Positions 17,368 to 25,995 are shown, numbered from the stretch's first letter. The stretch: DNA of 64,000 bases from Dinoroseobacter sp965279125 (GCA_965279125.1 CBDIHL010000033.1:1-64000), one strand, 5' to 3'. Notes: generated by a model from the letters alone, not told the origin. Numbers and translations: made by a program.

Positions 17368-18369
17368 TTAAATCAACCGCCCCATCGCGCCGGCCACATC
17401 GGCCATGCGACACGAAAAGCCCCACTCGTTGTCATACCATGCAAGCACACGTACCGTGCGCCCGCCGACCACTTTGGTCTGATCGGGCGCGAAGATGCAA
17501 GACTGCTGGGTATGGTTGAAATCAATCGAGACTTTGGGCTCGGGATCATATGCCAAAACAGCGCCCATATGACCTTGAGCTGCTGATGCAACAATCGCAT
17601 TGACCTCGTCGCGTGTGACATCACGGCTCGCCTCAAAGGTCAGATCAACCGCGCTGACATTCGGTGTGGGCACGCGCAGGGCTGTGCCATCTAGGCGGCC
17701 TTCCAGCTCTGGGATCACCTCGCCAATCGCCTTCGCGGCCCCGGTCGAGGTCGGGATCATCGCCATGGCCGCCGCGCGCGCGCGGTAGAGGTCTTTGTGG
17801 CGGCGATCCAGCGTCGGCTGGTCCCCGGTGTAACTGTGTATCGTGGTCATTATGCCACGCTCGATCCCGATGCCCTCGTTCAGGACCTTTGCCAGCGGTG
17901 CCAGACAGTTGGTGGTGCACGACGCGTTGGACACGACATGATCCTCAGTCGTCAGATCGCGGTGGTTCACGCCATAGACAATGGTCTTGTCCGCATTCGT
18001 CGCAGGCGCGGAGACCAACACGCGCTTGGCACCATGGCTCAGGTGAACGGCAGCCTTATCGCGGTCGTTGAACTTGCCCGTGCATTCCAGAACGACGTCA
18101 ACGCCCTCCCAGTCCAGCTCCGTCGGGTCATAGGTCGAATGCACCTTCATAGGGCCGCGCCCCAGATCCATCGTGTCGCCTGAAATGCGGATATCGCCCG
18201 CAAAGCGACCGTGGATACTGTCGTATTTCAGCAGATGCGCGTTGGTCTCGATCGGGCCGGAGGCGTTTATCGCCACCACCTGCACATCATTGCGCGCCGC
18301 TTCGGTGATATGGGCCAAGGTACAACGCCCGATCCGGCCAAATCCGTTAATGCCGACGGTGATGGTCAT
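17368..18369 (-). CDS. Glyceraldehyde-3-phosphate dehydrogenase, probable NADP-type (GapB-like)
   Basis: 333-residue class I GAPDH with the same catalytic features as its neighbour (SNASCTTNCLAP, MTTIHSYTGDQ, WYDNEWGFSCRM). The cofactor loop reads VVAINASGPIETNAHLLKYDSIHGRF. The Asp that fixes NAD is replaced by Ala-Ser, as in Bacillus subtilis GapB (INASYPSETLAHL), which uses NADP and works in gluconeogenesis. The protein is therefore probably NADP-dependent; this is inferred from one loop. It is divergent from the DUF808 gene, and two operator-like sites lie in the shared spacer. Confidence 0.9.
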   Translation of the reverse strand: MTITVGINGFGRIGRCTLAHITEAARNDVQVVAINASGPIETNAHLLKYDSIHGRFAGDIRISGDTMDLGRGPMKVHSTYDPTELDWEGVDVVLECTGKFNDRDKAAVHLSHGAKRVLVSAPATNADKTIVYGVNHRDLTTEDHVVSNASCTTNCLAPLAKVLNEGIGIERGIMTTIHSYTGDQPTLDRRHKDLYRARAAAMAMIPTSTGAAKAIGEVIPELEGRLDGTALRVPTPNVSAVDLTFEASRDVTRDEVNAIVASAAQGHMGAVLAYDPEPKVSIDFNHTQQSCIFAPDQTKVVGGRTVRVLAWYDNEWGFSCRMADVAGAMGRLI

Positions 18370-18449
18370 GGCGCTTCCTTTCGGTGACTCGTCAATTCCC
18401 TCGGTATGTAGATGTATACCGCGCTCAAAGAAACCGGAGGGATCAGCAT

Positions 18450-18461
18450 GTTAGCGCAAAA
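18450..18461. promoter_or_regulatory. LacI-type operator, gap2/DUF808 spacer, site 1
   Basis: GTTAGCGCAAAA matches GTTAGCGCTAAC at nine of twelve positions, with one perfect half-site. It is 80 bases upstream of the second gap gene. Its centre lies 30 bases, about three helical turns, from that of site 2. Confidence 0.5.
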
Positions 18462-18479
18462 TGTGACCACTTGGCTTAG

Positions 18480-18491
18480 GTTTGCGCTAAC
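18480..18491. promoter_or_regulatory. LacI-type operator, gap2/DUF808 spacer, site 2
   Basis: GTTTGCGCTAAC matches the palindrome GTTAGCGCTAAC at eleven of twelve positions, with one perfect half-site in the orientation opposite to site 1. It lies between the divergent starts of the second gap gene (18369) and the DUF808 gene (18609), so it could serve either. Confidence 0.55.
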
Positions 18492-18608
18492 TCCGTACGC
18501 GTTTGGCGATAATTCGCGGGGGGATCAGGGCAATTGTTTCCCCCCACGCCATCCTTGCAGCCGCCCCACCCCTTGTTAGAGTGCGCCTGATCAAACGGGA
18601 GCGTGCGT

Positions 18609-19550
18609 ATGAGTGGTCTGCTGGCCCTATTGGATGATGTTGCGGCAATTGCCAAAGTCGCTGCGGCCTCCGTCGATGACGTGGTAGCACAAGCTGCCAA
18701 GGCCGGTGCCAAGGCCGCAGGCGCTGTGATTGACGACGCAGCCGTGACACCGAAATACGTCCAAGGCTTCGCCCCGGCGCGCGAGCTGCCGATTGTGTGG
18801 AAAATCGCGCGCGGCTCAATCTTGAACAAGCTGTTCATTTTACTGCCCGTCGCCCTTTTGCTGTCCGCCTTCGCGCCTTGGGCCATCCCGCCCCTGCTGA
18901 TGCTGGGCGGGGCTTACTTGTGCTATGAAGGTGCCCATAAAATCGCCCACTGGCTGAACCCGCCCGAGCATGTGGAGGTGCCACTGGACGAGAAGGTCAA
19001 AGACGCAGCGCATCTGGAAGAGCAGAAGGTCAAAGGCGCGATCAAGACCGACTTTATCCTGTCGGCCGAGATCATGACCATCGCGCTCGCCGCGCTGCCG
19101 CCGTCGAACATCTACATGCAAGCCGCCGCCCTCGCCGTCGTCGCCGTCGGGATCACGATCATGGTCTACGGATCGGTCGCGCTGATTGTGAAGGCCGACG
19201 ATGTGGGCTTGCACATGGCCAGCGAAGGCCGCCTCGGCCTGACGCGCGCCACGGGACGCGGGATCGTGCGCGGGATGCCGGGCTTTCTGAAACTGCTGTT
19301 GATTGTCGGGACGGGCGCGATGCTCTGGGTCGGCGGATCGATCATCATCCACAGCCTTAAGGATATCGGCTTCAGTGCACCTTATGACACGATCCACACG
19401 ATTGCCCATGCCATTGGTCAGGGTCAGGGCTTTGTCGAATGGGCCGTAACTGCTGCCATTGATGGGGTGCTTGGCCTGATCCTCGGCTTCATCCTGATCC
19501 CGATTGTGGGGGCTGGGTTGCGGATGATCGGCAAAGCGCCTTCGCATTAG
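18609..19550 (+). CDS. DUF808 (YedI-like) polytopic membrane protein
   Basis: 313-residue inner-membrane protein of the DUF808 family. It starts with the family's soluble N-terminus SGLLALLDDVAAIAKVAAASVDDV, followed by DDAAVTPKYVQGF and RELPIVWKIARGSILNKL, then several hydrophobic segments (about 78-105, 155-195, 223-245 and 275-300). A GTG start two codons upstream is possible, but ATG at 18609 gives the usual beginning. Function is unknown; relatives have been suggested to be transporters. It shares its promoter region and two LacI-type sites with the NADP-type gap. Confidence 0.85.
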   Translation: MSGLLALLDDVAAIAKVAAASVDDVVAQAAKAGAKAAGAVIDDAAVTPKYVQGFAPARELPIVWKIARGSILNKLFILLPVALLLSAFAPWAIPPLLMLGGAYLCYEGAHKIAHWLNPPEHVEVPLDEKVKDAAHLEEQKVKGAIKTDFILSAEIMTIALAALPPSNIYMQAAALAVVAVGITIMVYGSVALIVKADDVGLHMASEGRLGLTRATGRGIVRGMPGFLKLLLIVGTGAMLWVGGSIIIHSLKDIGFSAPYDTIHTIAHAIGQGQGFVEWAVTAAIDGVLGLILGFILIPIVGAGLRMIGKAPSH

Positions 19551-19565
19551 AGTTAGGAATCCGCG

Positions 19566-19937
19566 TTGCTGAGCACGTTTTATTTCCTTTGGCTGCGAGG
19601 GCTCGCGAACCGGATTTCCGCGTTCTTGTGCTCTTTGGGACCGATAATGGCGTTTATCGCGGTCGTTGGCTTGCATTTCGCCGCCATTTTGGGACCCTTG
19701 ATCCTTCTTAGCATCCTGGAGCCCACTGGACAGAAATTCGCAGTGCCTGAAATAGCCCTCGTCACATTTGGGGTCTGCATCATGCTCCTTTGGCTCGGAT
19801 TGTTATTGCCTTTGTTGTTTATGGTCTGGGATTTGCCCGTCTACAGAAAACACCTGGAAAGCGCCAAGCATGAGCGTGCTATCGCCCGCATGTCAAAGCG
19901 TGCCATCGCCCGCATGTCAAAACGTTTCAAACGCTGA
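19566..19937 (+). CDS. Hypothetical small membrane protein with C-terminal tandem duplication
   Basis: Up to 123 residues with two clear hydrophobic segments (IMAFIAVVGLHFAAILGPLILL and LVTFGVCIMLLWLGLLLPLLFMVW), consistent with two membrane helices. The frame begins at a TTG at 19566, 15 bases after the DUF808 stop; an ATG at 19647 is an alternative start that keeps both helices. The C-terminus holds two copies of RAIARMSK encoded by a 24-base tandem repeat (19875-19898 and 19899-19922), ending in a basic FKR tail. No family was recognised. Close spacing suggests cotranscription with the DUF808 gene. Confidence 0.5.
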   Translation: MLSTFYFLWLRGLANRISAFLCSLGPIMAFIAVVGLHFAAILGPLILLSILEPTGQKFAVPEIALVTFGVCIMLLWLGLLLPLLFMVWDLPVYRKHLESAKHERAIARMSKRAIARMSKRFKR

Positions 19938-20042
19938 CCTACGCGTAGGCGGCCTCACAACCGCTAACGCCTTTGTGAGCCCCCCTGCCCTGCCCCCGCG
20001 CCCTCTGCTATGGGTCCGAAAACCTGAGCAACTGGTGTATCT

Positions 20043-20621
20043 ATGTCGAGCAACATATCCCGCCGCGCAGCCCTTCTGACCGGTGCCGCCGCCCTCTTCA
20101 CGCCCCATCTGGCGCTGTCGGAGACGCCGCAACCCGTCATTCGCGGCGGCGAGGGCGTGCGGCGCAACACCTCGACCTTCAAGTCCCAGCGCTGGCAGGA
20201 CCATTTCGAAACCCTCGGCACCGGCGCGATCCTCGCCGATATCAACTCGCGCGCGCTGCACTTTTGGGCCGAGGATGGCGAGACCTACCGCCTTTATCCG
20301 TCCTCCGTGCCGATGACCGAAGAATTGACCCGGCGCGGTTATACCGAGATCACCCGCAAGCGCGTCGGCCCCGACTGGACGCCCACCGCCAATATGCGCG
20401 AGCGTGATCCGACCCTGCCCGCCTATATGCCCCCCGGCCCCGGTAACCCCTTGGGAACCCACGCGCTTTATCTAACCTGGCCCGCCTATCTGATCCACGG
20501 GACGCATGATACGCGCAAGATCGGGCGGCAAAGCTCGTCGGGCTGCATTGGTCTGTTCAACGCGCATATCGAAGAGCTGCACGGCATGGCCAAGACCGGG
20601 ATGCAGGTGCGCTTGTTGTAA
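20043..20621 (+). CDS. L,D-transpeptidase (YkuD domain), exported
   Basis: 192-residue secreted protein. The N-terminus SSNISRRAALLTGAAALFTPHLALSE has a twin arginine and an Ala-rich core, suggesting Tat export. The catalytic motif of YkuD enzymes is present near the C-terminus: HGTHDTRKIGRQSSSGCIGLFN, with the nucleophile cysteine in SSGC. Such enzymes form 3-3 peptidoglycan crosslinks or attach lipoproteins. The PPGPGNPLGTHALYL stretch is also typical. The substrate in this organism is unknown. It stands alone, followed by a short hairpin and then the ybdK gene. Confidence 0.9.
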   Translation: MSSNISRRAALLTGAAALFTPHLALSETPQPVIRGGEGVRRNTSTFKSQRWQDHFETLGTGAILADINSRALHFWAEDGETYRLYPSSVPMTEELTRRGYTEITRKRVGPDWTPTANMRERDPTLPAYMPPGPGNPLGTHALYLTWPAYLIHGTHDTRKIGRQSSSGCIGLFNAHIEELHGMAKTGMQVRLL

Positions 20622-20631
20622 TTTCTGCTTG

Positions 20632-20656
20632 GCAAACCCCGCCTTGGCGGTTTTGC
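20632..20656 (+). terminator. Imperfect hairpin after the transpeptidase gene
   Basis: GCAAACCCCGCC (20632-20643) can pair with GGCGGTTTTGC (20646-20656) with one bulge, around a TT turn, starting 11 bases after the transpeptidase stop. It ends seven bases before the ybdK start and lacks a proper T tract, so it may only weaken read-through. Confidence 0.45.
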
Positions 20657-20663
20657 TGGGATT

Positions 20664-21797
20664 ATGAGCATCACAACCCCCAGTTTCACCATGGGCATCG
20701 AGGAGGAATACCTCCTCGTTGACCGCGACAGCCTCGCGCTGACCCAAGCGCCCGAGGGCCTGATCGAGGATTGCGCGGAGGCGCTTGAGGGGCGCGTCAG
20801 TCCCGAATTCCTCGCCTGTCAGGTCGAGATCGGCACCGGGATTTGCGAAACCATCAGCCAAGCCCGCGAAGATTTGCGCCGCCTGCGCAGCACCGTCGCC
20901 GCCAAAGCTGCCGAGCATAACCTCGCCCCGATTGCCGCCTCCTGCCATCCGTTTTCCGACTGGAAGGACCAGCATCACACCGACAAGGCGCGCTACAACG
21001 ATCTGGAACGCGCGCTTGGCGGGGTCGCGCGGCGGATGCTGATCTGCGGGATGCATGTGCATATTGGCATTGAAGACAACGGCTTACGCGTCGATCTGAT
21101 GAACCAGTTTCGCTATTTCCTGCCGCACTTACTGGCACTGTCGGTATCGTCGCCATTTTGGCAAGGGCGCGACACGCGCCTCGGGTCCTACCGCATGACG
21201 GTGTTCGACAACCTCCCCCGCACCGGGTTGCCGCCGCGTTTCAACTCATGGGGCGAGTATGAACGCACGACCGGCACCCTGATCGAGCTGGGCGTGATCG
21301 AGGACAGCACCAAGATATGGTGGGACCTGCGCCCATCGGACAAATTCCCGACGCTCGAGACGCGGATTTGCGATGTCTCGCCTAGGATGGAACACGCGTT
21401 ATCGCTCGCGGCTTTGGTCCAAGCGATCACGCGGATGCTCTGGCGGTTGCGGGCGAAAAACCTCAGCTGGCGCGGCTATGATCGGTTCTTGATCGAAGAA
21501 AACCGCTGGCGCGCCTTGCGTTATGGCTGCGCAGAGGGGCTGATTGACTTTGGGTCGGCCGAGATACGGCCCATGGACCAGCTGCTGGACGAACTTCTGG
21601 AAATGGTGGCCGAGGATTCAGCGGCCCTCGGATCAGCGGCGGAGTTGGAGGCGTTGCGCGCCGGTCTCAGCGACGGCTCGGCTTCCGACCGTCAACGCAG
21701 CGTCTTGCAAACATCGCTTGATGCGGGAAAGTCGCGCGAGGACGCCTTGTGCGACGTGACGCGCCATTTGATCGACGCCTTCCACGCGGATCTGTGA
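20664..21797 (+). CDS. ybdK: YbdK-type carboxylate-amine ligase (GCS2 family)
   Basis: 377-residue ATP-dependent ligase. The start SITTPSFTMGIEEEYLLVDRDSL holds the GIEEEY motif at the ATP/Mg site, followed by EFLACQVEIGTGICETISQAREDL and the H-V-H motif in GMHVHIGIEDN. TRICDVSPRMEHALSLAAL and ENRWRALRYGCAEGLIDF complete the family pattern. YbdK of E. coli has weak glutamate-cysteine ligase activity; the natural substrate is uncertain. No other glutathione-synthesis gene is next to it, so an assignment as the true gshA is not supported. Confidence 0.9.
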   Translation: MSITTPSFTMGIEEEYLLVDRDSLALTQAPEGLIEDCAEALEGRVSPEFLACQVEIGTGICETISQAREDLRRLRSTVAAKAAEHNLAPIAASCHPFSDWKDQHHTDKARYNDLERALGGVARRMLICGMHVHIGIEDNGLRVDLMNQFRYFLPHLLALSVSSPFWQGRDTRLGSYRMTVFDNLPRTGLPPRFNSWGEYERTTGTLIELGVIEDSTKIWWDLRPSDKFPTLETRICDVSPRMEHALSLAALVQAITRMLWRLRAKNLSWRGYDRFLIEENRWRALRYGCAEGLIDFGSAEIRPMDQLLDELLEMVAEDSAALGSAAELEALRAGLSDGSASDRQRSVLQTSLDAGKSREDALCDVTRHLIDAFHADL

Positions 21798-21865
21798 GGC
21801 GCTTGCCAAGCCCGGCGGTGCAGGTAACAAATGAACATATGTTCAATTGACGAGCGGAGGCGCAC

Positions 21866-23002
21866 ATGGACTTTGCCCTGACCGAAGAACAGACCGCGAT
21901 CTTTGATATGGCGCGCGATTGGGGGGCCGCGCATATAGCCCCCTTTGCGCAAGATTGGGATGCGGCGGGCGAGATCCCGAAATCGCTGTGGCCACGGATT
22001 GCCGAGCTGGGATTCGGCGGGCTTTATGTGTCCGAACAGGCGGGTGGATCGGGGCTCTCGCGCCTTGACGGCACGCTCGTCTTCGAGGCTTTGTCGATGT
22101 CCTGCGCGTCGGTCGCGGCTTTCCTGTCGATCCACAATATGGTCGCCGCAATGATCGACAAGCACGGCTCGGACGAGATGAAAGCCCGGGTCTTGCCCGG
22201 TGCGCTCAGTATGGACACCGTTCTGAGTTATTGCCTGACCGAACCGGGCTCTGGATCGGACGCCGCCGCCCTCAAGACCAAGGCCGTTCACATGAAGGAC
22301 GCCTGGCAGCTGTCTGGAACCAAAGCCTTTATCTCCGGCGGTGGGTACTCAGATGCCTATCTGGTGATGGCGCGCTCGGGGGATGACGGCCCGCGCGGGA
22401 TCTCGGCCTTTTTGGTCGAAGACGGTGCCCCCGGCCTGTCTTTTGGCGGACTTGAGGACAAGATGGGATGGCGCTCGCAACCGACGCGGCAAGTGCAGAT
22501 GGACGGCTGCGAAGTCGCCGCGGAGGCACTTCTGGGCGAGGAAGGTCTTGGCTTCAAATACGCGATGGCGGGCCTTGATGGCGGACGCCTGAACATTGCG
22601 GCCTGCTCTGTCGGGGCGGCGCAAAACGCACTCGACAAAACGCTGGCCTATATGGCCGAGCGCAAGGCCTTTGGACAGCCGATTGACCAGTTTCAGGCGC
22701 TACAATTTCGCCTTGCGGATATGGAGATCGAGCTGCAAGCCGCCCGTGTGATGCTGCGTCAGGCCGCATGGAAACTCGACACCGGCTCCCCGGATGCGAG
22801 CCGCCATTGCGCAATGGCAAAGGCCTTCGCCACTGAAACTGGCAGCCGCATTGCGGATGGATGCCTGCAATTGCATGGCGGCTATGGCTACCTGTCTGAC
22901 TACGGGATAGAAAAAATCCTACGCGATCTCAGGGTGCATCAGATCCTTGAAGGCACAAACGAAATCATGCGCCTGATCGTGGCGCGCGGGTTGATCCAAT
23001 AA
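21866..23002 (+). CDS. Acyl-CoA dehydrogenase, probably isobutyryl-CoA dehydrogenase
   Basis: 378-residue FAD enzyme. It has CLTEPGSGSDAAALKTKA (substrate/flavin loop), the MDGCEVAAEALLGEEGLGFKYAMAGLDGGR segment and a C-terminal DYGIEKILRDLRVHQILEGTNEIMRLIVARG with the catalytic Glu in EGTNE. The next two genes encode 3-hydroxyisobutyryl-CoA hydrolase and 3-hydroxyisobutyrate dehydrogenase, which points to the second step of valine breakdown (isobutyryl-CoA to methacrylyl-CoA). Its stop overlaps the next start by one base (TAATG). A GGAGG ribosome site precedes the ATG. Confidence 0.92.
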   Translation: MDFALTEEQTAIFDMARDWGAAHIAPFAQDWDAAGEIPKSLWPRIAELGFGGLYVSEQAGGSGLSRLDGTLVFEALSMSCASVAAFLSIHNMVAAMIDKHGSDEMKARVLPGALSMDTVLSYCLTEPGSGSDAAALKTKAVHMKDAWQLSGTKAFISGGGYSDAYLVMARSGDDGPRGISAFLVEDGAPGLSFGGLEDKMGWRSQPTRQVQMDGCEVAAEALLGEEGLGFKYAMAGLDGGRLNIAACSVGAAQNALDKTLAYMAERKAFGQPIDQFQALQFRLADMEIELQAARVMLRQAAWKLDTGSPDASRHCAMAKAFATETGSRIADGCLQLHGGYGYLSDYGIEKILRDLRVHQILEGTNEIMRLIVARGLIQ

Positions 23003-24048
23003 TGAACACCGACATCAGTATTCGCCGCCACGGCCATGCAGGACGGATCACGCTGAACCGCCCCGAGGCGCTGAATGCGCTGACCTATCAGATGATCCAC
23101 GACATTCATGCCGCCCTTGCAGACTGGGCCCGGGACGACGCGATCAAGCTGTTGATCCTCGATGCGTCAGGCGACCGTGCCTTCTGCGCCGGAGGTGATA
23201 TCGCCAAGATGTATGAAACGGCCATTGCGGGCGATTACGCGTATGGCCGCCACTTTTGGCGCGACGAGTACCGGATGAACGCCGCGATGTTCACGTTTCC
23301 AAAACCTGTCATCAGCCTCTTGCAAGGCTTCACCATGGGCGGAGGCGTCGGGGTCGGCTGCCATGCCTCGCACCGGATCGTCTGCGAAACCAGCAAGATT
23401 GCCATGCCCGAGGTCGGCATCGGCCTGATCCCGGATGTGGGCGGCACCTTGTTGCTGGCGCGCGCGCCGGGACGGCTGGGGGAATACCTGGGCGTGACGG
23501 CCGCGCGGATGGATGCAGGCGACGCGATCCATGCGGGCTTCGCCGACTACTTCATTCCACAGCACATCTGGCCCGATTTGGTGGCCGAGCTGTGCGCCCA
23601 TGGCGATTACGAGGCGGTGGACCGGGCCGCAACGCCTGCGCCCTTAAGCACGCTCGCAGACCAGCAAAGCGTGATCGACGATCTGTTTGGCGGCGAAACG
23701 CTGGGAGATATTCTGCGGTTGTTAGAGCGCGACGAGACGGAATTCGGCACCCAAACACGCAAAGCACTCGCCCGAAACGCCCCGCTGGCCATGGCCGCCG
23801 CAATCGAGTTGGTCCACCGGGCGCGCATCCGCGACAGCATCCATGAAGCGCTCGGACAGGAATTCAGATATGTTTGGCGCGCCGGTGCGCAGGGTGATTT
23901 TGCGGAAGGCATTCGTGCGGCGATTATCGAAAAGGATCGCAGCCCGAAATGGCACCATGACAGCCCGATGGCGGTCAAACCCTTTGAAGTCAGCGCGATG
24001 CTGCGCCCTCTCGGGCCGGACGCCCTGACATTTGAGACGGAGGTTTAG
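23002..24048 (+). CDS. 3-hydroxyisobutyryl-CoA hydrolase (crotonase fold)
   Basis: 348-residue crotonase-family enzyme. The length, longer than a simple enoyl-CoA hydratase, and motifs RITLNRPEALNALTYQM, RAFCAGGDIAKMYE, FPKPVISLLQGFTMGGGVGVGCHASHRIV and MPEVGIGLIPDVGG fit the HIBCH group, which releases free 3-hydroxyisobutyrate from its CoA ester. The position between isobutyryl-CoA dehydrogenase and mmsB supports this over isomerase or hydratase roles. It overlaps the previous stop by one base and ends four bases before mmsB, so the three genes form one operon. Confidence 0.9.
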   Translation: MNTDISIRRHGHAGRITLNRPEALNALTYQMIHDIHAALADWARDDAIKLLILDASGDRAFCAGGDIAKMYETAIAGDYAYGRHFWRDEYRMNAAMFTFPKPVISLLQGFTMGGGVGVGCHASHRIVCETSKIAMPEVGIGLIPDVGGTLLLARAPGRLGEYLGVTAARMDAGDAIHAGFADYFIPQHIWPDLVAELCAHGDYEAVDRAATPAPLSTLADQQSVIDDLFGGETLGDILRLLERDETEFGTQTRKALARNAPLAMAAAIELVHRARIRDSIHEALGQEFRYVWRAGAQGDFAEGIRAAIIEKDRSPKWHHDSPMAVKPFEVSAMLRPLGPDALTFETEV

Positions 24049-24051
24049 AAC

Positions 24052-24929
24052 ATGAAAATCGGCTTTATCGGATTGGGCAATATGGGCGCGCCCATGGCCG
24101 CAAACTTGGCGAAGGCCGGGCATCAGGTGTCGGGGTTTGATGTCAGCGGTGTGCAGGCGGACGGGGTGGCGCAAGTTGCCTCAGCGGCCGATGCGGCGCG
24201 CGACGCAGATGTGGTTATCACAATGCTGCCAAACGGGACCATCCTGAAGGCCGTGGCGGACGAGTTTATTTCGGTCATGCGGCAAGGTGCAGTGTTTCTC
24301 GACTGCTCGACCGTCGATGTGCAGAGCGCGCGTGCGGTGGCCGATGACGCCTTGGCGCTTGGTCTATTGCCCTTGGACGCACCTGTCTCGGGCGGCACCG
24401 GTGGGGCAAATGCCGGCACGCTAACCTTCATGGTGGGCGGCCCTGTGGAGGGCGTGAAGATCGCCTCGGAGCTCTTTGATATCATGGGCAAAAGCATGTT
24501 CATTGCGGCCCCTCCGGCAACGGTCAGGCGGCAAAGATTTGCAACAATATGATCCTTGGCGTGACCATGATCGCCACCTGCGAGGCCTTTGCGCTGGCCG
24601 ATAAACTGGGCCTTGATCGCCAGGCGATGTTCGATGTTGTCAGCACGTCTTCGGGGTATTCCTGGAGCATGAACGCCTATTGCCCGGCACCTGGCATCGG
24701 CCCGCAAAGCCCCTCGGACCGGGATTATGAGCCGGGATTTGCGGCGGCCTTGATGCTGAAAGACCTTCGTCTAAGCCAGCAAGCCGCGGAGGCGGTAGAT
24801 GCAGAAACGCCCATGGGCGCGCGGGCCGCCGAATTGTATCGCGCTTTGGTGGAGGATGAAGAGATGGGCATGATGGATTTTTCAGCCATGCTGCCGCGAT
24901 TTGAGAAGATGGGGCGTGGGTCTGACTAA
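24052..24929 (+). pseudogene. mmsB: 3-hydroxyisobutyrate dehydrogenase, frameshifted
   Basis: NAD enzyme of valine catabolism, here split between two frames. The first part (24052 on) has the Rossmann start KIGFIGLGNMGAPMAANLAKAGH and the substrate motif DAPVSGGTGGANAGTLTFMVGG. After GKSMF it runs into a wrong frame that stops at 24552. The second part, from about 24502 in another frame, has the expected GNGQAAKICNNMILGVTMIATCEAFALADKLGLD, including the catalytic lysine, to the stop at 24929. Adding one C after 24501 (TTC then CATTGC) restores a full-length enzyme of about 292 residues. Nothing else is damaged, so a sequencing or assembly deletion is more likely than long-standing decay. Confidence 0.9.
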
Positions 24930-25131
24930 GACGGTTTTTGGGGGGGAGGCTTTTTGTTGTGGCGGCCAAAGCCCTAACGAAAGGTTAACACGCCTAACAA
25001 TGTTAGGGACAAGCCCCCAAACAACAAAATGTAGGGCAAACTGGTGGGATAAGGATCAACATCTGGAAAGCCCCTAACTTTCTTAGAGTTGTATCGCTCG
25101 ATGAGAACTCGCCTCATCGAAAACCCCAAGC
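24930..25131. other. Structured AT-richer spacer between convergent genes
   Basis: No gene is visible. The stretch is less GC-rich than its surroundings and has several inverted repeats. CCTAAC-AAT-GTTAGG is at 24993-25007. CCCTAAC occurs two further times near 24971 and 25072. A long-range pairing is possible between TTTGGGGG...GCTT near 24935-24955 and AAGCCCCCAAA near 25012-25022. CGATGAG-N7-CTCATCG is at about 25098-25118. The last could help end transcription of the convergent hydratase gene, though it lacks a T tract. Confidence 0.4.
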
Positions 25132-25905
25132 CTACCGCCCCTCAAACTCCGCCGGCCGCTTATCCAGAAACGCCAAAACACCTTCCTGAAAGTCACGCGT
25201 CTGACCACATTTTCCCTGTAATTGCGCCTCAAGCGCCAGCTGGCCGTCCAGATCGTTATTGAAGCTCTGCCGCAGCGCCGTCTTAACATGCTTCAGCGTC
25301 TCAGTCGGTCCGTTTGCCAAGTGCTTTGCCCGTGCTTTCCAGACGCCCTCGAAATCATCATCGGCCACAGCCTCCCAGATCATCCCCCAATCGGCGGCTT
25401 GGCGCGCTGTGATCCTTTCGGCAAACAGCGCCGCCCCCATCGCCTTGGCGAACCCCATTTGGCGCGGCAAGAAATAGGTCCCGCCCGCGTCTGGGATCAG
25501 GCCAATTCGCGTGAACGCTTGAATGAAGCCAGCGCTTTCGGTTGCGATCACCACATCTGTCACCAGCGCCAAATTCGCCCCGGCCCCCGCCGCCGCGCCG
25601 TTGACGGCCGCAATCACTGGCACGGGGCAGTCGATGATCGCTCGCAACATCGGCACGTATTCGTCGCGCAGAGTCCGCTCCAGATCGAGGTTCGCCGCCG
25701 TCCCGTCGCCAAGATCTTGGCCGGAACAAAACGCACGACCCGTGCCAGTCAAAACCGTCACCCGCGCCTCGCGCCCCGCAATCCGCATCGCATCGGTGAT
25801 CTCGGCGCGCATTTGTGTGTTCAGCGCGTTCATGACCTCGGGTCTGTTCATCCGCACCGTGGCGAGGCCATCGGTGATATCAAACTGAATTGTATCGTAA
25901 ATCAT
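25132..25905 (-). CDS. Enoyl-CoA hydratase/isomerase family protein (PaaG-like)
   Basis: 257-residue crotonase-fold enzyme. The oxyanion-hole regions GRAFCSGQDLGDG and CPVPVIAAVNGAAAGAGANLALVTDVV and the active-site segment FIQAFTRIGLIPDAGGTYFLPR are clear; the last resembles the PaaG/isomerase subgroup acting on ring-1,2-epoxyphenylacetyl-CoA, but related hydratases share it. The start at 25905 is preferred, since MIYDTIQFDITDGLATVRMNRPEVMNAL is the normal beginning. It is the last gene of the ccmF-ccmH unit, 90 bases after the ccmH stop; the link to cytochrome biogenesis is probably only positional. Confidence 0.88.
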   Translation of the reverse strand: MIYDTIQFDITDGLATVRMNRPEVMNALNTQMRAEITDAMRIAGREARVTVLTGTGRAFCSGQDLGDGTAANLDLERTLRDEYVPMLRAIIDCPVPVIAAVNGAAAGAGANLALVTDVVIATESAGFIQAFTRIGLIPDAGGTYFLPRQMGFAKAMGAALFAERITARQAADWGMIWEAVADDDFEGVWKARAKHLANGPTETLKHVKTALRQSFNNDLDGQLALEAQLQGKCGQTRDFQEGVLAFLDKRPAEFEGR

Positions 25906-25995
25906 AGGGCGTCCTTGCTCAGTTGCGCGGACCATACCAGTGTCGGCTCCGAGGGAAAGAGAGACGCGCCGTCAGTTGACACCATGCCGCCAAAA

